The position numbers and the translations under genes were made by a program. A model generated the notes under the pieces. That model searched no databases and had not been told where the DNA came from. It saw only the letters and a list, made by a program, of their open reading frames with translations. Source: Trifolium pratense (lineage: Eukaryota > Streptophyta > Magnoliopsida > Fabales > Fabaceae). Taken from it: DNA of 64,000 nucleotides. Where the stretch lies: the NCBI RefSeq assembly GCF_020283565.1, contig NC_060060.1, positions 68,247,257-68,311,256 on the forward strand. The letters run 5' to 3'. This document shows positions 35,501-47,989 of this stretch, in pieces. Each line of letters starts with the position of its first letter. Position 1 is the first letter of the stretch.

Positions 35501-35699
35501 ATTGTTGCTGCAGGACAAACGAACAAGGATATCAAAAGTGCATAAGGAGGATGAAAACCAAATCATATTCTGTCAAAAAGAGAATTAAAGGGGATTCATA
35601 CAAAGAGAATTAAAGGTCCTAATTGACAATTGTAAAAGAAATTTGAACATAGTGGCATAAAGAACTGGAATATTAGATATAAAATTTTAAGCACACACA

Positions 35700-36715
35700 T
35701 GTTGACATTCAATGTATGATCTCCTTAATTTGCTATCAGACTCTGTACCGAACTTTTTCACAGGTGTGTCAATCTGTTTTTCCTGCAAAGACAACTCATT
35801 TTAGATATACCGTTCAACATAAAAGTTGGCATGCTATAGAAAGAGAATGTAGATAAGAGTAGAAACTAATGCACTTACAGTAGCTGTCTGATCTTCTACT
35901 AAATGGTGACCACTATGCAAATCCATTGGAAGTATATATATGTGGCGGTAACTGCAAAAGAACAAAAAACATTTTGAGATGAAGAAAAATAGAAAAGTCA
36001 ATTTAGTTATTAACAGTCTACTCACGGTTGACGCCTAGCCGCCATTCCAGCATGGGCTTTAAACTGGGAAGGGCTTATCTTTTTACCTGTGAACAAAAAT
36101 CATAAAGCTTATCTTAGCACTTTCACTCCGGTAGGTATATGAACATACCTCTACATCACAACAACCACGGACTATACCATTTCCTTGTTTGTAACTTACA
36201 AGTAGTTTCTGAAAAGCACATCAGTCAAGTCACATATTTAAGAAAAATAAAAATAACGTGCAGATCAATCCATAAACACAAAATATTAAAGAGATAATAT
36301 CAAGACAGACACGTGTCCTTTGACATAGTAAGCCAACTCAGCACCGTCTGGTAGGCCATTAGGCATAAAAAGAAACCTGTGCAAATCATTGTCCCTGAAA
36401 AAAGATAAACCCAATTCAAATTTCAAACTTCAGTAGCTAAGATATTTCAGTTCAAATGTTAGATTTTTTAATTGATATACCTTGACTTGCTTTTGAATGA
36501 TTGCTTCACCTTCTTTCCTGTTCCAGAACCTCTCTGTTTCGGCTTTTTATCCTTCATGTCAGTCTGGAATAGCACCCGCATTTCTTCTGTCCTTGAAGAG
36601 GAAGGCTTTCGCGAAGGATTGGGTTTATTAGATTTATTTTGAGGCTTCTTCACAATCTTACCAGAGTTTAGTGCCCTTTGGGTGGCCTTTCCTGCTTTTG
36701 TCCGTCGGTAATATT
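35700..36715 (-). pseudogene. TDBD/PHD chromatin protein pseudogene, best-preserved copy
   Basis: Minus-strand exons, in order, read KKPQNKSNKPNPSRKPSSSR and KKVKQSFKSKSR (about 36715-36480), DNDLHRFLFMPNGLPDGAEL then AYYVKG (about 36400-36330), KLLVSYKQGNGIVRGCCDVE (about 36225-36150), ISPSQFKAHAGMAARRQP (about 36085-36020) and YRHIY (about 35950). This is the TDBD domain that precedes the PHD fingers in plant nuclear proteins of the IDM1-like group (histone readers or acetyltransferase-like proteins); the family call is from memory. Introns keep GT-AG ends. The frame shifts after YRHIY and the Cys-Gly-Cys-Cys motif reads RGCC. Further copies lie at 38.3, 43.9, 52, 54.3 and 61.8 kb. Confidence 0.75.
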
Positions 36716-36959
36716 GTGGCTACCTTGCTCTTTTGCACTCTTAAACGAACTTTAAGGCCAATTTCTTCATCTGTTTTGGCCTAAAAGGTAGTGAAAATGC
36801 AGATTAGTTCTTCATATTAGGAACAAATATATTTTGGAGTAGAAAGACCAAATAGCAACAGAAAGTTTAGCAACAGAAAGTTTAAGATAATATATAACAG
36901 ATTTATCAATGGCATATATCATTGAACTCATATGATTAAGCTTACAAATAGAGGGAATT

Positions 36960-37170
36960 TATAATTAAGAATAAGTTCCATTCTGTTTAGTTATGTTTTT
37001 AATAAACCAATAGCATATTCAAACATAATTACCTTGGAATGCAATATGACGTGGTTTGATAGATTCCACATTTCGCCTAAACGAAGCTCTTAGTGAACAT
37101 CTTGCACGATTAATAAATGTACCATTATGTACTGTATATTTCCCTGTCTTCAACGAACTTGTTGTCTGTG
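36960..37170 (-). repeat. Unassigned exon-like repeat, copy 2 of 3
   Basis: Reads GKYTVHNGTFINRARCSLRA on the minus strand without a stop, then SFRRNVESIKPRHIAFQ. The preceding exon-like sequence reads SSSLKKTSKII. See the copy at 35273. Confidence 0.5.
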
Positions 37171-37229
37171 ATGATTTTGCTGGTTTTTTTCAAAGATGAA
37201 GAACCAACTGCAGATATACAAAATCAAAT

Positions 37230-38960
37230 TCAAAAACCAAAGTATTGTGATTTAAAAAGATTTAGATAAAAAAACAAAAGAGGTAGAGAGGATGATATGA
37301 AAATAGATGAACTTTGAATATATCAAGAGTATTAGCACAACATAATATGCAAAACAACTTGAGTTAGTGAGTAGTGCAGATTTTGGATTCTCAATTTGAG
37401 AACAAAGCCATCGACAACAAAGTAAAAATTAACTGAAAAAAAATATTGGCATTACAAAAATTATAAGAGAGATGCATTGCAACCCTGCCACAGTGTTATG
37501 AAACTCATGATTGATAAACGAAACCACTTTTTTGGAAGAAATGAAAACAAAGTAAAGTAAGAAGATTGAAATGCAATAAAAATTATGTCAATTTTCCACA
37601 CTAAAAAATGGAAAAAATAAAAATAAAAATATAATGGGAATTAGATGATTCTCACCGTAAAATGTAGTATCTCAGATCACCTCCTTCAAATCTCAAGTCA
37701 CCCTCTCACGATCCCTCTCTTCCTCTCAAAATTCCTTCAAATTGAAGTCTCGTTTTCTAAATTTTCAGCAACCGAACTTTCAAGAAAATAAGAAGAAAAT
37801 AACAGTTGGAGAATTGGAGAAATAAAGGGAAGGAAACCGCTGCCAAGAGGTTACTATGTTACGCGAGATGTTGTTTTGATTGGAGGGGTATATGAAAGTA
37901 TTTGAATTTTGATAAAAGGGTAAAGTTGGAAAATAGAGCAGCATCACCTTGGTAGTATATGGGGACAGGCAAAAATAAAACCCAAAACACAGGGAAACTA
38001 CAACTATGAACATCATAGTTACTATACGCACATAAATACTTGGGAGAGTTATGGAGGATTGAAGTAAAAATGTTTAGACTTTTTTTTTAGCATCAAGAAA
38101 ATGAAAAGGATTATATCATTATTTGTTAAGTTGCCCCCTAGAAAGCCTCAGTCCACAACTCCACATCAATCAGATAACAGAAACAAAAGACATTTTTATA
38201 AGTTGATCAAGAACGAAATTAATATTTTTATCAATGCCTAAAAGGATCTGATAAGAGTTTAAAAAATGAGATAGATTTTTAAGTGATACCTTGACTTGCT
38301 TTTGAATGACTTCTTCGCCTTCTTTCCTGTTCCAGAACCTCTCTTTGCATTTCTTCTGTCCTTGAAGAGGAAGTCTTTCGTGAAGGATTAGATATATTAG
38401 ATTTCTTTTGAGGCTTCTTCAAAATCTTGCCAGAGTCTAGTTGCCCTCTTTTTGGTGGCTTTTCCGTCTTTTGCACGTCGGTAAGCAAGATCAGCATGTG
38501 TCAATCCTTTTCATTCTTATATGTCCCCTCACCCTGCAATTTTGTGCATTTCAATTTAAGTGGAACAGAAAGTGGGGAATAACAAATACATCCCAACCTT
38601 AACCATATAGAGTTAACAGGTAATGAGGGCTTACTTTTGGTTTGTCATCTTGCTGGTCATCCTCCAACATCGCTCAAGTTCCAACTTTCTGTGCTTCTTT
38701 CTAGGCAAATTTTTCTGCATCAAAGATATTTCCATCAAATAAACAAAGAGTACATGCAACCTTATGTACATTTTATATGTAACAAAACAAACTGATCTGT
38801 ATGCAGAACAAGAATGGGAAACACTTCATACCTCTCGTTCCTGTTTCCTCTTTTCCTACAATTTTAGGTCTTCAGCTTGTTGGGCACTAACCACCTTATG
38901 AGAAGAACAGTCTTCCCCTTATTCCAAGGATGCCTGTTAACATTCATTTCATTTCTTGAG
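37230..38960 (-). repeat. TDBD/PHD-derived repeat block A
   Basis: The block contains a non-coding part (37230-38270) and N-terminal exon pieces of the TDBD/PHD gene. The pieces read KILKKPQKKSNISNPSRKTS (38497-38279) and NLPRKKHRKLELE (about 38720), then QQAEDLKL followed by an in-frame stop (about 38880). It is almost the same as blocks at 53100-55080 and 61157-62400, and more distantly 50810-52320. Stops and frame changes make it a pseudogene. Confidence 0.7.
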
Positions 38961-39222
38961 AACAAAGCCATCGACAACAAAGTAAAAATTTACTGAAAAA
39001 AAATATTGGCATTACAAAAATTATAAGAGAGATGCATTGCAACCCTGCCACAGTGTTATGAAACATATTGAGGGGAAAAATCAGTGCAACATAGTTCAGA
39101 AGTCGAAAGTATTAGTAACACCAAAAATGAAATCGCAATGATAAGAAAATAAAACTATAGTTCACAGACTTACCAGCCTTGGACATAAGAAAATAAAACT
39201 ATAGTTCACAGACTTACCAGCC

Positions 39223-39272
39223 TTGGACTGAGTCTTGAAGTGCATGATCAAGGCAAATTCTTTGCAGAGCCC
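39223..39272 (-). pseudogene. Unassigned exon-like piece
   Basis: Reads LCKEFALIMHFKTQSKAG on the minus strand and ends in a GTAAGT donor. It is repeated at 62556-62605. Protein not recognised. Confidence 0.4.
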
Positions 39273-39663
39273 TATTAGAAAGAAGAAAAAAAATGAAAAT
39301 CAGACAATAATATTTTAGATAGAAAGATTCATCAAATGAACAGGTAGAAAAGATATGTGGCAGTTTTTTGTGTGTAGAACAGCAAGTGTTCTAATATTGA
39401 TAATGTTCAGAGTTAAGAAGGTTACATGTGTTGTAACAATTTGACTGAAGAATTGTTCAATGTGCTGCGTTCCAGAAAACAACGATATATTTATGGTCAA
39501 GCTGCCACATCAAACAACAGAAAATTAGAACAAGAATAGTCCATATGAATTGTTACATAGTCTCATGCTTGCTTACCATATGGTTAAAGCCACTACAAAA
39601 GTCTTGGCATTATGTAGATTTACAGTCATCATCATGAGTAGTTTCTCATACAAAACCTCCAAC

Positions 39664-39721
39664 CTGTAAGAGATCCAGCCAACACAACAACTCCAGTAGT
39701 ACCATCACCAATTTCATAGTC
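39664..39721 (-). pseudogene. CCT5: CCT5 (chaperonin TCP-1 epsilon) single exon, copy 1
   Basis: The 58-bp minus-strand exon, bounded by GTCAG and GTTGG splice sites, reads DYEIGDGTTGVVVLAGSL. Asp-Gly-Thr-Thr belongs to the ATP-binding loop of group II chaperonins. The Asp-Tyr-Glu-Ile variant is typical of the epsilon subunit of the cytosolic TRiC complex. No other CCT5 exon was found nearby, so this is an isolated captured exon. A second copy is at 62997-63054. Confidence 0.78.
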
Positions 39722-40224
39722 CTGACACAAACTCCACCATCAAATAAAAGCTGACTAATTTGCAACATAATATAGTATTTCTTTGACAGGAATAAAATAG
39801 AAACTATAATACAAATATGTAGTTAAATTTCAGAGAATGCTACATGAGAATAGTTGATTAAGTAAATAAGAAGATCAAAGAACATAATTGAGGTCTTCTT
39901 AGTTTCTACACCAAAATTTTATAATGCAATCAAACATCACATAGTGGGATTGCATTGAGTTAAGCCTTTTCTTTCAATAATGATTGATGTTTTAGTTCAC
40001 AAATGTTTGACACGCTAATCTTATATCCAAACAGCATACATTATGACATGCTTAAGGCTACTTGAATTCAACAATTACAAATTTTACATTGCAAAAATTG
40101 ATCATCAAAGTTGAGAGATGATAATTCTATTCAAATAATAGTTTATTATTATCCCACCAAAGTTGAAAGTCATGTAATGGGAGACAAAAATTAACAACAC
40201 ACTCACACAGAGATTGCCACATTT

Positions 40225-40450
40225 TTAAAATTTACCTTCAAAAGAAGAATTTCTCAACCAATCAAAGAAGTTGCAAAGGACATGGATCTGCGGACTGCAA
40301 TTGACAAAAGATTAGATATGGTTTACATACTAAACTTACATAGAGATTGCCACATTTTTAAAATTTACCTTCAAAAGAAGAATTTCTCAACCAATCAAAG
40401 AAGTTGCAAAGGACATGGATCTGCGGACTGCAATTGACAAAAGATTAGAT
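40225..40450. repeat. Tandem duplication of about 120 bp
   Basis: CAAAAGAAGAATTTCTCAAC and GGACATGGATCTGCGGACTG occur twice in direct order here and again twice at 63560-63785. The local duplication therefore predates the larger segmental duplication. Confidence 0.85.
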
Positions 40451-41241
40451 AAGTTATGAAGCAAGATTAATTTCGCCTTTTGGATTGATATTAGTATAAA
40501 TGAAGAATTTACCTGCACTTATAATTGCAAATGCTTTCAAGTATTGGATCATCAAATATTGAAGCTATTTTTTAGACCATCAATATATGAATTAAGAAAC
40601 ACATTTCAGAATATATTAATTAAGAATGATATTAAGAAATAGACATGAGAACATCTAAACATAGCTTTTGCCAACTTTAGTTTCATCTGTACTAAAACCG
40701 TAGAAGCCAAATAGAAGAACACATTTCATCAGCAATAAGAAGTAGAAACCAAATATAAAAAGAAGAAGAAACAGAGATATGAAAGAAGCATCGATAGAGA
40801 AGGGTTATAATTTGACTGAAACATAAGTCACACAAAAAAGATTCGGTGCAAATTAGGACATCTACAAAATCACAAAACAATATATAAACAATAAGCCACA
40901 AAAAACAAACATTAAATCCATGTAGAATTGCAAACATAGCTGAAAAGGCATTAGTGTGAAAATGAAATCATGATAGGCTTGTAAAACATACTAACCCAAG
41001 TAACTTGTGCCTTTCACACCCTCTCTTCTATGCCAATTTCCAACAGACGATCATCATTTAGTTTACGGTATGCCCATGCAAAATAAAAAATACAATGATT
41101 AGTTTTATTGGGATATCTCTAATATAAGTCGAATCGCACAATGAAATTCCAGTAACATTAAACAACACACACTAATTAAAAGGAAAACATTTTAGTTTAA
41201 GAGTAGAAGCATTGTTTTCGAATCAAACATCGTCAGTTTTT

Positions 41242-41487
41242 ATATTGGGTCTAACTCATCCTTACAAAACCGGCTTGTAAGGTGAGGATAGCCCAGCTAT
41301 ATAAACGCTACATAGGCCATATCTCTAAGCAATGTGGGACTAAATCCACCCCTTCACACCCAACACAATGAAGGTGTTGGAGGCTGCAATGAAGGCAACC
41401 CAAATGCCGCAATTAGGCGGATGGGGGCAGACCGCAATGAAGGCGGAATTTCCAACACACACCCTCACGCTCAGGCCCAATGGGCCT
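41242..41487. mobile_element. TRIM-like LTR insertion
   Basis: About 245 bp containing AAAACCGGCTTGTAAGGTGA, GGCCATATCTCTAAGCAATG and TGTGGGACT interrupts sequence that is otherwise shared with the paralogous regions near 49.1, 50.5 and 52.8 kb. The motif set resembles the LTRs of small legume retrotransposons. Exact ends and target duplication were not resolved. Confidence 0.5.
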
Positions 41488-42618
41488 GAAGCATTTCAGA
41501 TGTGCGAAGAAAAAGAAAAGTCGAAGATAATCAGATGAGAGATGGATTATAATAAAAGGAGGAAAGTAAGAGATTGAAACCAAAAGGAAGTCGAAACTCA
41601 AAATTGATGCGGCGGAATGAATCAGTGAGTGAGTGATGTGCAGCGGAGAAGATTCATGGTGTTTAAGTTGATTTTAGGATTTCAAGTTTAGTTTGCGTGC
41701 AAACGAATGGGAGAAGGAAAGGAAAGGGGTAGCGATTTGATTTTAGGATTTCAATTTTGTAACTTTCCAATCCAAATTATGTGAAACAGGACAACAAACA
41801 TTCCAACCTATAAAATCATACATGATATCATAATTTTTTTAAAATTTTTAATGGAAAAATTAAGTTCTTCTTATCGTATCATAAAATAGAAAAGTTAATA
41901 CCGTAACAAATAAAGAATTTCCAGGCACTGCCATTGCCCCTAAAATACAAGTGGTTAAACCAATTCAAAGAGTAAATCAAACAAATCCTCATACTCTTAC
42001 CTTGATATAAGGGTGGAATACATAAGGAGAATGCGAAGATAATACCAATCTTGTAAATATCAGGGCTTTGTTCTTCAAATTTGAGGTAGATAATTTGTCC
42101 TGAAAAGAAAAATAATGACAAAATAAATATAGATCAATAGCAGAAACCACGCAAGAGTACAAAAAGGTTTAACTCGAGAGTATTGCTTACATTTAATGCT
42201 TTTTCAATTCCAGGAATGAGTGACCCAATGTGGTCTGCAAGACAGTAGGGCAAGACAACTAGTTCTTTCAAAACAGAAAAGGCACCAACCTGCAAGGACA
42301 AACTATGCTTAAAATTTTTTAGACTTAAGTTTAATGGATATCAACCAAGTTTAATGCTTAAATATTTAATTACCTTTTTTTTTTGTTACATATTTAACTA
42401 CCTTTGTTTTGATGGATTTCTCACGCAACTACCTACTGATAGACTTGACAATCTCTGATAGTTCTTGCTTCAACAACCAGTTAGGACTGCATTGCATGTC
42501 AGTGTTGAGAAAGTCAATTTGTGATACAGTATGAGTTATGAGGTAATAATTGTAAAAACTGGGCTTGACTATAGAAAACTTGAATGATCGTATTGCTCAT
42601 GACAAAGCTTATTATTAT

Positions 42619-42685
<67 letters not shown>

Positions 42686-42713
42686 TTTGGAAGCATGTTC
42701 ACACATAAATGGA
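41488..42713. repeat. Segmental duplication, CAND1-containing copy 1 (partner 49087-50285)
   Basis: The two regions share CATTTCAGATGTGCGAAGAA at the left end, two CAND1 exons in the middle and an (AT)n run (42622-42681 and 50232-50271) at the right end. Identity is high with scattered substitutions and small indels. Confidence 0.85.
42001..42290 (-). pseudogene. CAND1: CAND1 pseudogene, two middle exons (copy 1)
   Basis: The exon at 42290-42191 reads VGAFSVLKELVVLPYCLADH then IGSLIPGIEKALN. The exon at 42100-42001 reads DKLSTSNLKNKALIFTRLVL then SSHSPYVFHPYIK. Both match the HEAT-repeat solenoid of CAND1, which exchanges substrate receptors on cullin ubiquitin ligases. Splice borders and phase are intact. 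Compared with the copy at 49.6-49.9 kb, this one has lost one Val codon and changed Ile-Glu to Asn-Lys and Asp to Tyr, so it is the more decayed copy. Confidence 0.85.
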
Positions 42714-42849
42714 GCTTTAGCTATCTATTAAGATCATATGCAAAAATGGGTATTCTCTTGTAACTTTAACCTAAGGAACAATGTTTAGATATAAATTTGT
42801 ATAGTGCTATATGAAAGAAATGCAAATACCATTTGGAAATTCAATTTAC

Positions 42850-43092
42850 CGCCACAAATCTTCACCTCTAGCTCATAGTGGCAGTCCTCTGGGAGTTTTG
42901 TAACACAAACGGGTCTATTTTCAGGGAGTAATAACGATTTATGATTCTTGGGAGGAGCAAAGATATCTGGAAGTGTTTTCCCAAGAAATTTGTGAAATTT
43001 AAATCAACTTCGATCTGTTTCGTAGTCCTTGGCCACCAAGTCTTACCACAAGAATAGATTTCATGACATGCATTGCATTGAAGTCTTAGCAT
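42850..43092 (-). pseudogene. Unassigned coding-like fragment
   Basis: On the minus strand, LQCNACHEIYSCGKTWWPRT starts a frame that shifts after about 30 residues. The continuation in another frame reads FLGKTLPDIFAPPKN and VCVTKLPEDCHYELEVKICG. The Cys spacing could be part of a zinc-binding domain. I do not recognise the protein. Confidence 0.4.
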
Positions 43093-43276
43093 TATATGCT
43101 ATCGAACACATGATCTCATGACACATCATAATCCATAATCTATAACCATAATCTTAATTGAAAGTAAAATTGCACATCCTTTCCTTAGGTGAAAGGAAAC
43201 TACTTCCCGATAAACTTGCCAAAATGTGATTGATTTGATATATTTTAAGATAAACAAACACAATCATATCACATAC

Positions 43277-43430
43277 CTGCAAACAACACATCCACCCATT
43301 TCATATTCTGGTTCTTTATCAACCCGTGTCAACCGAATCATGATTGGCCTCGCACGTCTTCCATCACCAGTATTATCGTTACAATTTAGACAATGCCAAC
43401 CACTATCTGGTACACTACAATCCTAAGCAG
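43277..43430 (-). pseudogene. PHD-finger exon of the TDBD/PHD protein
   Basis: The minus-strand exon reads CSVPDSGWHCLNCNDNTGDG, then RPIMIRLTRVDKEPEYEMGG and CVVCR up to a GTATGT donor. Gly-Trp-x-Cys-x-x-Cys closes a PHD finger (a histone H3 tail reader), and GGCVVC opens a second zinc module. This is the position expected C-terminal of the TDBD in the same protein family as 35.7-36.7 kb. The exon lies on the far side of a separate TDBD copy (43.8-44.1 kb) in the correct order. Confidence 0.62.
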
Positions 43431-43825
43431 GCTGTAATTGAAACAGAAAAGACCATAATACTATAATACCTTGTTGCCGGCATCAAAGGTAGTAAGAAAC
43501 CGTGATATGCAAGCTATACCAGGTATGCAACAAACTACAATTGTCATTGTCTAATGATGCATCGGATAACAGAGGATTTTATTAAGTGGTATAAAGAAAA
43601 CATGGGGAACTAAGAATGTTGGAATATAAGAAAATATTTTATAATAACTTGATATTATGGTATCTTATAATACATAATAAGATTAATTGATAAGAAAAAA
43701 TTAAAATAAAAACAATATTAGCAAATAAATATTATGGTATGTTATAATACATATTAAGATTAATTGATAAGAAAATATTTTATAATAACACTTGATATTA
43801 TGGTATCTTATATCATGAAGTGTCA

Positions 43826-44100
43826 ATCCATTGGAAGTATATATGTGGCGGTAACTGGTAACTGCAAAAGAACAAAAAGCATTCTGAGATGAAGAAAAAC
43901 AGAATAGTAAATTTAGTTATTTAACAGTCTACTCACGGTTGACGCCTAGCCGCCATTCCAGCATGGGCTTCAAACTGTGAAGGGCTTATATCAAGAAAAC
44001 ATTCCTTTGACATAGTAAGCCAACTCAGCACCGTCTGGTAGGCCATAAGGCATAAAAAGTAACCGGTGCAAATCATTGTCCCTGAAAAAAGAAAAATCCA
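43826..44100 (-). pseudogene. TDBD exon copy 2, internally deleted
   Basis: RDNDLHRLLFMPYGLPDGAE then LAYYVKG (about 44100-44000) is followed within 60 bp by the AHAGMAARRQP exon (about 43975-43940) and the YRHIY piece (about 43850). The middle KLLVSYKQGNG exon and its introns are deleted, in contrast to 35.7-36.4 kb. Non-functional. Confidence 0.7.
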
Positions 44101-44219
44101 ATTCAAATTTCAAACTACAGTAGCTAAGATATTTCAGTTCACATGGAGATGCTAGTGAGAAATAGAAAACAGCACAAGAATCCCCAACTGGAAAAAACAT
44201 AAAACAAAACAACAAGAAC

Positions 44220-44420
44220 CTTTTCTTAGTGCAACAATCAGCACTTCTCTTCTGCAGTATACCTGAGTTGTAAGTGTGCCTGCAAAAAAAGGTCTAGTGT
44301 GAATATACCACTCGTTTCCACTCATCAGTTGTCTGGTTCACATACATTTGCTGCTCAAAATGATCTTGCGCACGTGAAGATGAGAAGTGGCTCGCACTTT
44401 TTATAGGTTGACTGGAACAA
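44220..44420 (-). pseudogene. Unassigned coding-like fragment
   Basis: Reads SASHFSSSRAQDHFEQQMYV then NQTTDEWKRVVYSH and a stop on the minus strand. It looks coding but is not recognised. Confidence 0.35.
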
Positions 44421-45685
44421 CAAAATAAAATACGTTAGAATGGTCATCTCTTTCGTTTAATTTAATAGTCAGCATAATTTTGTTAACACAAGAGAATTTG
44501 ACAGAAAAAGACTGAACCTAGAGTTTTCTGAAATGCTATAAACAAAAGCACAAAAACTAAGTTGTTGGCAGTTGGCACTGGTGGATAATACCACAGCAAA
44601 ACTCCAGTGAAAATCGAATTGCATCTCCCTTTAACAAAACCCATATGTTCAGACTTCAGAATTATGAAATACCTAATTAAGTTCAGTTTAACAAAAACCA
44701 AGTCTTAAATCCTCAAATCACTGGCAATTGAAAACCTTAGGACGAATCATGTAAGCAAATTAAACCGGAAGTTAGGGTTTATGCTCGATACACAAGCAGA
44801 TGCACCATTTCACACGATTAGTGAAGTAAGCTAAATCACAGAAGCAGCCTCAGCCCTCAGGTATAGCTCTTTCCTAAGGGGGTCCATGGAACAGAGCAAT
44901 CACTAGGTGGTTAAACTTCAACACATTGACATTTTGCCACGAAGTTCTGTTACTTTTTAAATAATATTGACAGCAAAAACTACTTCTGACGAGGAAGGTT
45001 TTTCATATCCAAATGACCTCGTTTTACAAGTTGAAGTTATAGGATCTTTGGTAAAGAAGATTAGATGAGAAATAATCTACTGAGATTATGGTTTTATAAA
45101 AAAGAATAAGCACTAGCCACTAACCCTTATATATCTTAATCCTAGAATACTAACCCTAATTGAATAAGGAAACCAACCATAATGCTTACTGAAATTTTAA
45201 CCCAGATCAAATTCAAAATCAAATCATGAAATATAACAAAAATAAGGAAACCAACCAAATTTACTGGCAGATATTAATAATAGAGCAAAAACCCTTAATT
45301 AACATCTTATTTTATCAATATAAACAAAAGTCCTTCGAGAGAACCAGATTCTTAAGATTACCAAGGGTAGTAGTGATGTGCAAATCTCTACAACATGTGA
45401 CATGGTATGACTATAAGTAAAGGAAAAGGATGCTTTGCGTTTCTTTAAGAAATATAAATCTAAAAATGTAAAATGAAAGTGACAGATATAAGAGTTGTTT
45501 TTGGAAAATTTCTTGTTTTCTTGAATTGGTACGTATCAGATTGCAGGTGAGAGACCAAAAGGTACAAACTGGATAATCTAAATGCATACATTAGAGAGAA
45601 ATGCATATGAGAGAGAATGGAAGTTGGTAAAGGCAGAATGAGTCGGATATAAGGACAGATGGGTTGGTAAGTTTGAAGGACTTAC
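44421..45685. other. Non-coding stretch
   Basis: No exon was recognised. Small open frames have random composition. Confidence 0.4.
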
Positions 45686-46315
45686 TTTGCCAGTAATTCC
45701 TTTTATCAACTATGGTGAGAGAATGGAAGGATTAGATTGTGCAAGGGATTGGGTAGAAACTTCAGCATTCAGCAATAACTGTCTTCAAAGCAATGCTAGC
45801 AGTGTCCCGATGTTGATCCTTCACGTTAAGTATTTTGTCACACAGTTGACTGCTCATTTCGACAACCCTTGGCTCATTCATCTTCCTGACTAACGGAGCA
45901 AGGCTGCAAATTATAACAAAAAGAATTAAAACAACACTTAATCTGTAATGTGGAGAGTGATTTGATAATATAATATTGGTTGGTTGGTAAAAAGATATAT
46001 GTACCATTTGACAGCAAGTCCAGAAACATCACTAGCAGCATGTCAAGTTGTTGTATGATGATATTTTTCAATTTAAGTTCGAGATCAGAATCGGCCCTAA
46101 AAGTGGGTTTGGTCAACAGACTAACCAGATCAGAAGTGACCATTTATCTCTGATCTTTATCCTTCCCAATCATCTGTGTCTGAGAATCATTGTATGGTTA
46201 GGTTATGTTGTGGCACAAACAAGTAAATAGTCGATAATAAGATTTCTTCGCACACAAAAACAATCATAAAGTACCTTACCTTTCCAAGTATCCCGGGCAA
46301 AGCTAGGTTGGCCAT
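45686..46315 (-). pseudogene. CAND1: CAND1 pseudogene, exons 1-3
   Basis: Exon 1 (46315-46280) reads MANLALPGILGK. Exon 2 (46173-46005) reads IGKDKDQR, a stop, then MVTSDLVSLLTKPTFRADSD and LELKLKNIIIQQLD. Exon 3 (45903-45686) reads APLVRKMNEPRVVEMSSQLC and ILNVKDQHRDTASIALKTVI. These are the first HEAT repeats of CAND1, which binds the cullin-RBX1 core. The disabling changes are a TAA in place of Tyr in exon 2, a single-base loss after QQLD, a 7-bp tandem duplication (TGCTGAA) in exon 3 and a TAG replacing Gln before LIKG. Splice sites are intact, and a normal-looking 5' flank extends to about 46.7 kb. Confidence 0.9.
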
Positions 46316-47989
46316 GTTTGCAGTGGCACTATTGTTGTATGAGTAATGTGGAATGTTGTTAGTTAGTTAGTTAGGGAATCTGAGAAGCAACAAACAGACA
46401 AATAAACAAACAAACTAGTTGAATTGAAAATAATCATTCATAAAAAAGACTTTGATTGGAGATTTATAAGTAACTTAACATATCATCATAATCAGAAACA
46501 AATAAAGTGAAGATTTATTGATTAATTTGATTTTTATTATACATCGGAGAATGGAATGTATCGGAGAAAGAGAGATAGAAGTGCAACCCTACGGCGAACA
46601 TGGAACAGGGAAGTGGAGAAGAGATTTGAGGTTTGCAATCGGTGGTTGTTAAAGGAGACAGTGGTTTTGAGTCTAGGGTTTCCATTGTTGAGTCCACCAT
46701 CTCTCGGCGCACGAGGAACAGAATTTTGCAGTTACACAGTGCGGCGGGAGTAAGCTGTTAAACATTAAACAAAGAAAATTTGAAGTCCAAATAACACGGT
46801 CGAATTAAAAACAACATTTTAAATGATTTGAATCAACAAGTAAAAGAAAATTTGAAGTCCAAATAACACAGTCAAATATGATTCAATTTTGAATATACAT
46901 TTATCCTCTTCAAACTTTCAATATATTTGAAATTATTTAATCACAGTATTTATTAGTTAGTTCACCGAAATTAAAAACATTACTCTAAAATGCAACGCAA
47001 ATGAGCAGCGACAAAATAATGACATTGAAAATAAGAAGAGTATATTTAACAGAGCTAAGGATCTATATTTAACATGCCTCCGATGCATAACTAAGGAAAA
47101 TACCTCATTCCCTTCGGTTGTCCCTACCACCAAGTTTTCAAGTGCATTTATTTCTGTTTGGTACTTCCCCTCATGTGCCTTAAAAATATGGTTTTGCTTC
47201 AGATAGGCAGCACATTAAATTAGTCATTGTTCAATAGAATTATAAAACGATCACTTTTTTGCAAAAAAAATGCCATAAAGAATGTTAAACGTACACTTTC
47301 CTTGCTTTCTGCTTGATTTGAAACGCGTAACTCAATTACTTGCAGAATTTTCCTCATCAGGCATGCTGTAGTTGAGCCTAAACATTGTAAATAAATGGGA
47401 AATTCAAAGACTTACTCAGTGACGCAATCAAATTTAAATTTAATTTTTTTTTGTAACAATTTAAATTTTATTTTGCTACATAAGAAATAGATTATGATAA
47501 GACTACCTGAGTTAGAGGGTATATCTATTTCTGTATTAACTTCTAAGAAAGTTTTCAACATTTATATCACTCCCTAAAATAATAAAAGGTTATAAATTTG
47601 ATTGTGTTAGAATAAAAAAGATAAATGAAAAACAAAAACCTGAATAAGAAGTAGTCTGTTAATAAAAAAGCGGATATATCTAAATTAGAAAACCCGAATT
47701 AGACGGTATATCCGATTCTTCAGCATTAGTTGCGCATATCATTTGGTTCCAGTCATGATGATTAATCAATGTAATATCGACATCTGTACGATAAGAATGT
47801 TATTTTTGACTAAAAAAAAGATACTTAAAGAAGATAGGTTAAAAACTTATATTTACAATTATATGTTTCAATAAAGAACTTATTTTTTCTATCTGCTGGT
47901 TATGTCAGATAGGAAAAGTTATTATAAACAACTAGATAATAGTCATAAGAGTTGATATTGCATCTAATATAGCAGTCGGTGGTTTTTTA
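46316..47989 (-). other. CAND1 5' flank and further exon-like pieces
   Basis: The first 400 bp probably hold the leader and promoter of the dead CAND1 copy. Two exon-like pieces follow on the minus strand: KYQTEINALENLVVGTTEGN (about 47175-47100) and STTACLMRKILQVIELRVSN (about 47380-47300). The first looks like a coiled coil. Neither was identified. Confidence 0.35.

Larger units (their letters stand above)
37738..40667. repeat. Segmental duplication, copy 1 (partner 61157-64000)
   Basis: From ATTGAAGTCTCGTTTTCTAA onward, this 2.9-kb segment matches 61157 to the window end with very few differences, at offset 23,333 for most of its length. Differences include a loss of about 26 bp near 61258 in copy 2 and a 47-bp tandem duplication at 39140-39232 found only here. 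It includes TDBD/PHD block A, a CCT5 exon and an exon-like piece. Confidence 0.9.
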